Shown: one piece after another, positions 6,214 to 7,254 of the stretch
Layout of the letters: every line of letters starts with the position of its first letter
Numbering within the stretch: the stretch's first letter is position 1
Assembly (NCBI GenBank): GCA_902470915.1
Contig: CABRIB010000093.1
Location: 1-7,254, forward strand
Origin: an uncultured Collinsella sp.
GTDB taxonomy: Bacteria; Actinomycetota; Coriobacteriia; Coriobacteriales; Coriobacteriaceae
Direction of reading: 5' to 3'
DNA: 7,254 nt
Notes under the pieces: model-generated
What the model saw: the letters and a program-made list of their open reading frames with translations, nothing else
Database searches by the model: none
Told to the model about the DNA's origin: nothing
Position numbers and translations under genes: made by a program

Positions 6214-6231
6214 CTCTCTATGCAAGGGCAC

Positions 6232-6237
6232 ATCATA
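6232..6237 (-). promoter_or_regulatory. Candidate metK -10 box (TATGAT)
   Basis: TATGAT on the minus strand would start transcription near 6225, giving a leader of about 60 nt. No good -35 match is seen at the usual distance, so the call is tentative. Confidence 0.4.
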
Positions 6238-6269
6238 GCGCGTAAATCAAACATTCACACCCTTTCCGC

Positions 6270-6367
6270 ACCTACTCATTGGGGACAGACTTAAATGGCC
6301 AGCCTTACCTAAGTGCCGACAGGTTGCCCAAAGGCCGGTCATTTAAGTCTGTCCCCAATGAGTAGGT
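6270..6367. repeat. 98-bp REPIN/MITE-like inverted repeat between metK and gltX
   Basis: Left arm 6270-6297 and right arm 6340-6367 are perfectly complementary over 28 bp; the core reads CATTGGGGACAGACTTAAAT. The stem continues inward to 6306/6331 with one G-T wobble and one A-C mismatch, leaving a 24-nt loop. There is no flanking T-run in either direction, which argues against a terminator, though it could still block read-through. The GGGGACAGACTTAAAT-type arm resembles dispersed palindromes that accompany IS200-like (REP-associated) transposases in several bacteria; that is from memory, and no transposase is present in this window. It sits between the two divergent candidate promoters. Confidence 0.85.
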
Positions 6368-6401
6368 CGGTGCCCTTTGTGCGGAGGTTGCTTTGATGCT
6401 T

Positions 6402-6407
6402 TATACT
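6402..6407 (+). promoter_or_regulatory. Candidate gltX -10 box (TATACT)
   Basis: TATACT on the plus strand would start transcription near 6414, about 34 nt before the gltX ATG. The best -35-like match, TTGTGC at 6377-6382, has 19-bp spacing and is weak. The site lies just outside the inverted repeat. Confidence 0.5.
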
Positions 6408-6447
6408 GATGCGGTTAGACATCCATCCTGCAATCGAGGAGATTTCC

Positions 6448-7214
6448 ATGGCATCAGACGTTCGCGTCCGCTTTGCACCCTCACCGACGGGCAAGCTGCA
6501 CATCGGCGGCGCCCGCACCGCTATCTATAACTGGGCTTTCGCCCGCGCAAACGGCGGCACGTTCATCCTGCGCATCGACGACACCGACCCCACCCGCTCC
6601 ACCGACGAGAACACGCAGATCATCCTGCGCGCCATGCGTTGGCTGGGCCTGGACTGGGACGAGGGTCCCGAGGTGGGCGGCGACTTTGGCCCCTACGCCC
6701 AGACCGAGCGCCTGGACCTGTACAAGCAGGCCGCCCAGAAGCTTTGGGACGAGGGCAAGGCCTATCCCTGCTTCTGCACCAAGGAGCAGCTCGACGCCGA
6801 CCGCAAGGCCGCGCAGGAGCGCAAGGACCCCTTCCAGGGCTATCAGCGTCGTTGCCGCGATCTTGATTCCGAGGAGGCCCGCCGCCGCATCGAGGCCGGC
6901 GAGCCCTACGTCCTGCGCATCAAGGTGCCCGAGGACCGCGGTGACGTCGTCATCCACGATGCCGTCCACGGCGAGGTGACCTTCGACGCCAAGGAGCTCG
7001 ACGACTTTGTCATCTTCCGCTCCGACGGCACGCCCACGTACAACTTCGCTACCGTCGTCGACGATGCCATGATGAAGATCACCCACGTCATCCGCGGCGA
7101 CGACCACCTGTCCAACACCCCGCGCCAGGTCATGGTCTACGAGGCCCTCGGCGCGCCCGTGCCCACGTTTGCCCACATCTCCATGATCTTGGGTGCCGAC
7201 GGCAAAAAGCTCTC
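6448..7214 (+). CDS. gltX: Glutamyl-tRNA synthetase, 3' end cut by contig edge
   Basis: The N-terminal 255 residues or so of the class I enzyme that charges tRNA with glutamate in the cytoplasm. It starts MASDVRVRFAPSPTGKLHIG: the HIGH-type motif is HIGG at 18-21 within PSPTGKLHIGGARTA. It continues with LRIDDTDPTRS (41-51), a zinc-knuckle-like CFC (Cys108, Cys110) and RRCRD (Cys136), then YNFATVVDD (198-206) and VIRGDDHLSNTPRQ (214-227). It ends in GADGKKLS, inside the KLSKR (KMSKS-type) signature. The anticodon-binding half is missing because the contig ends. The start is supported by GAGGAG at 6436-6441, 6 nt upstream. Codon use is strongly G/C-ending, as expected for a highly expressed gene. 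Whether it also charges tRNA-Gln (non-discriminating) cannot be told from this fragment. The frame runs on through the adapter, giving the false tail CLLYTSDAADDT. Confidence 0.97.
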
Positions 7215-7254
7215 CTGTCTCTTATACACATCTGACGCTGCCGACGATACTCCT
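7215..7254 (-). other. Illumina Nextera adapter (reverse complement), not genomic
   Basis: Bases 7215-7233 are CTGTCTCTTATACACATCT, the reverse of the Tn5 mosaic end. Bases 7234-7247 are the reverse of the Read 1 linker, and 7248-7254 are TACTCCT, the first seven bases of the reversed S507 i5 index. The same index occurs at bases 7-14. Base 7215 (C) could be genomic or adapter. Confidence 0.99.

Noticed and set aside
6165..6269. Classical SAM-I/SAM-II/SAM-IV riboswitch upstream of metK
   Set aside because: The leader from the likely start is only about 60 nt and I see none of the multi-helix core sequences of those classes.
6270..6367. Bidirectional terminator or CRISPR-like repeat
   Set aside because: No T-run on either side and only one pair of arms; there are no regularly spaced direct repeats in the window.
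6473..6979. Open frames overlapping gltX in another plus frame and on the minus strand (6481-7176)
   Set aside because: The gltX frame from 6448 carries all expected synthetase motifs; the others are composition shadows.
1..7254. Terminal inverted repeats at the window ends as evidence of a transposon
   Set aside because: They are the Tn5 mosaic end plus Illumina linker and index from library preparation, not a natural element.

Overview
The window is one assembled contig from a GC-rich bacterium. The gene set, the Shine-Dalgarno sites, the N-terminally anchored L,D-transpeptidase and the GC-rich codon use fit a Gram-positive actinomycete, and I would guess Coriobacteriia (Collinsella-like). 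That is an inference from general character, not a database match. Both ends of the contig are not genomic: bases 1-47 and 7215-7254 are Illumina Nextera adapter carrying the same i5 index. The genomic insert is therefore 48-7214, and the two outermost genes are cut by the contig ends.

Layout. Minus strand, right to left: metK (4884-6164, S-adenosylmethionine synthetase) with a strong terminator at 4809-4842; a single-chain iron-sulfur L-serine dehydratase (2964-4571) with a terminator at 2919-2945; a membrane-anchored L,D-transpeptidase with a YkuD domain (1081-2814); and the N-terminal 300 residues of an HlyD/MacA-type membrane fusion protein (48-948). Each minus-strand gene has its own Shine-Dalgarno site. 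Terminators or promoter-like sites between them suggest mostly separate transcription units rather than one operon. Plus strand: gltX (6448-7214, glutamyl-tRNA synthetase) diverges from metK and is cut inside its KLSKR motif.

The intergenic regions hold two large inverted repeats. One is 119 bp with perfect 25-bp arms and a nested hairpin, lying just upstream of the serine dehydratase (4597-4715). The other is 98 bp with perfect 28-bp core arms, lying between the divergent metK and gltX promoters (6270-6367), and it looks like a REPIN or MITE. Neither ends in a T-run as a terminator would.

The genes are mainly housekeeping: SAM synthesis, serine catabolism to pyruvate and ammonia, tRNA charging, and two cell-envelope proteins. 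I see no defence, phage, CRISPR or biosynthetic system. The observations most worth checking are the adapter ends (which create false protein tails), the two inverted-repeat elements, and the fused beta-alpha serine dehydratase with an ACT domain and a cysteine-rich C-terminus.
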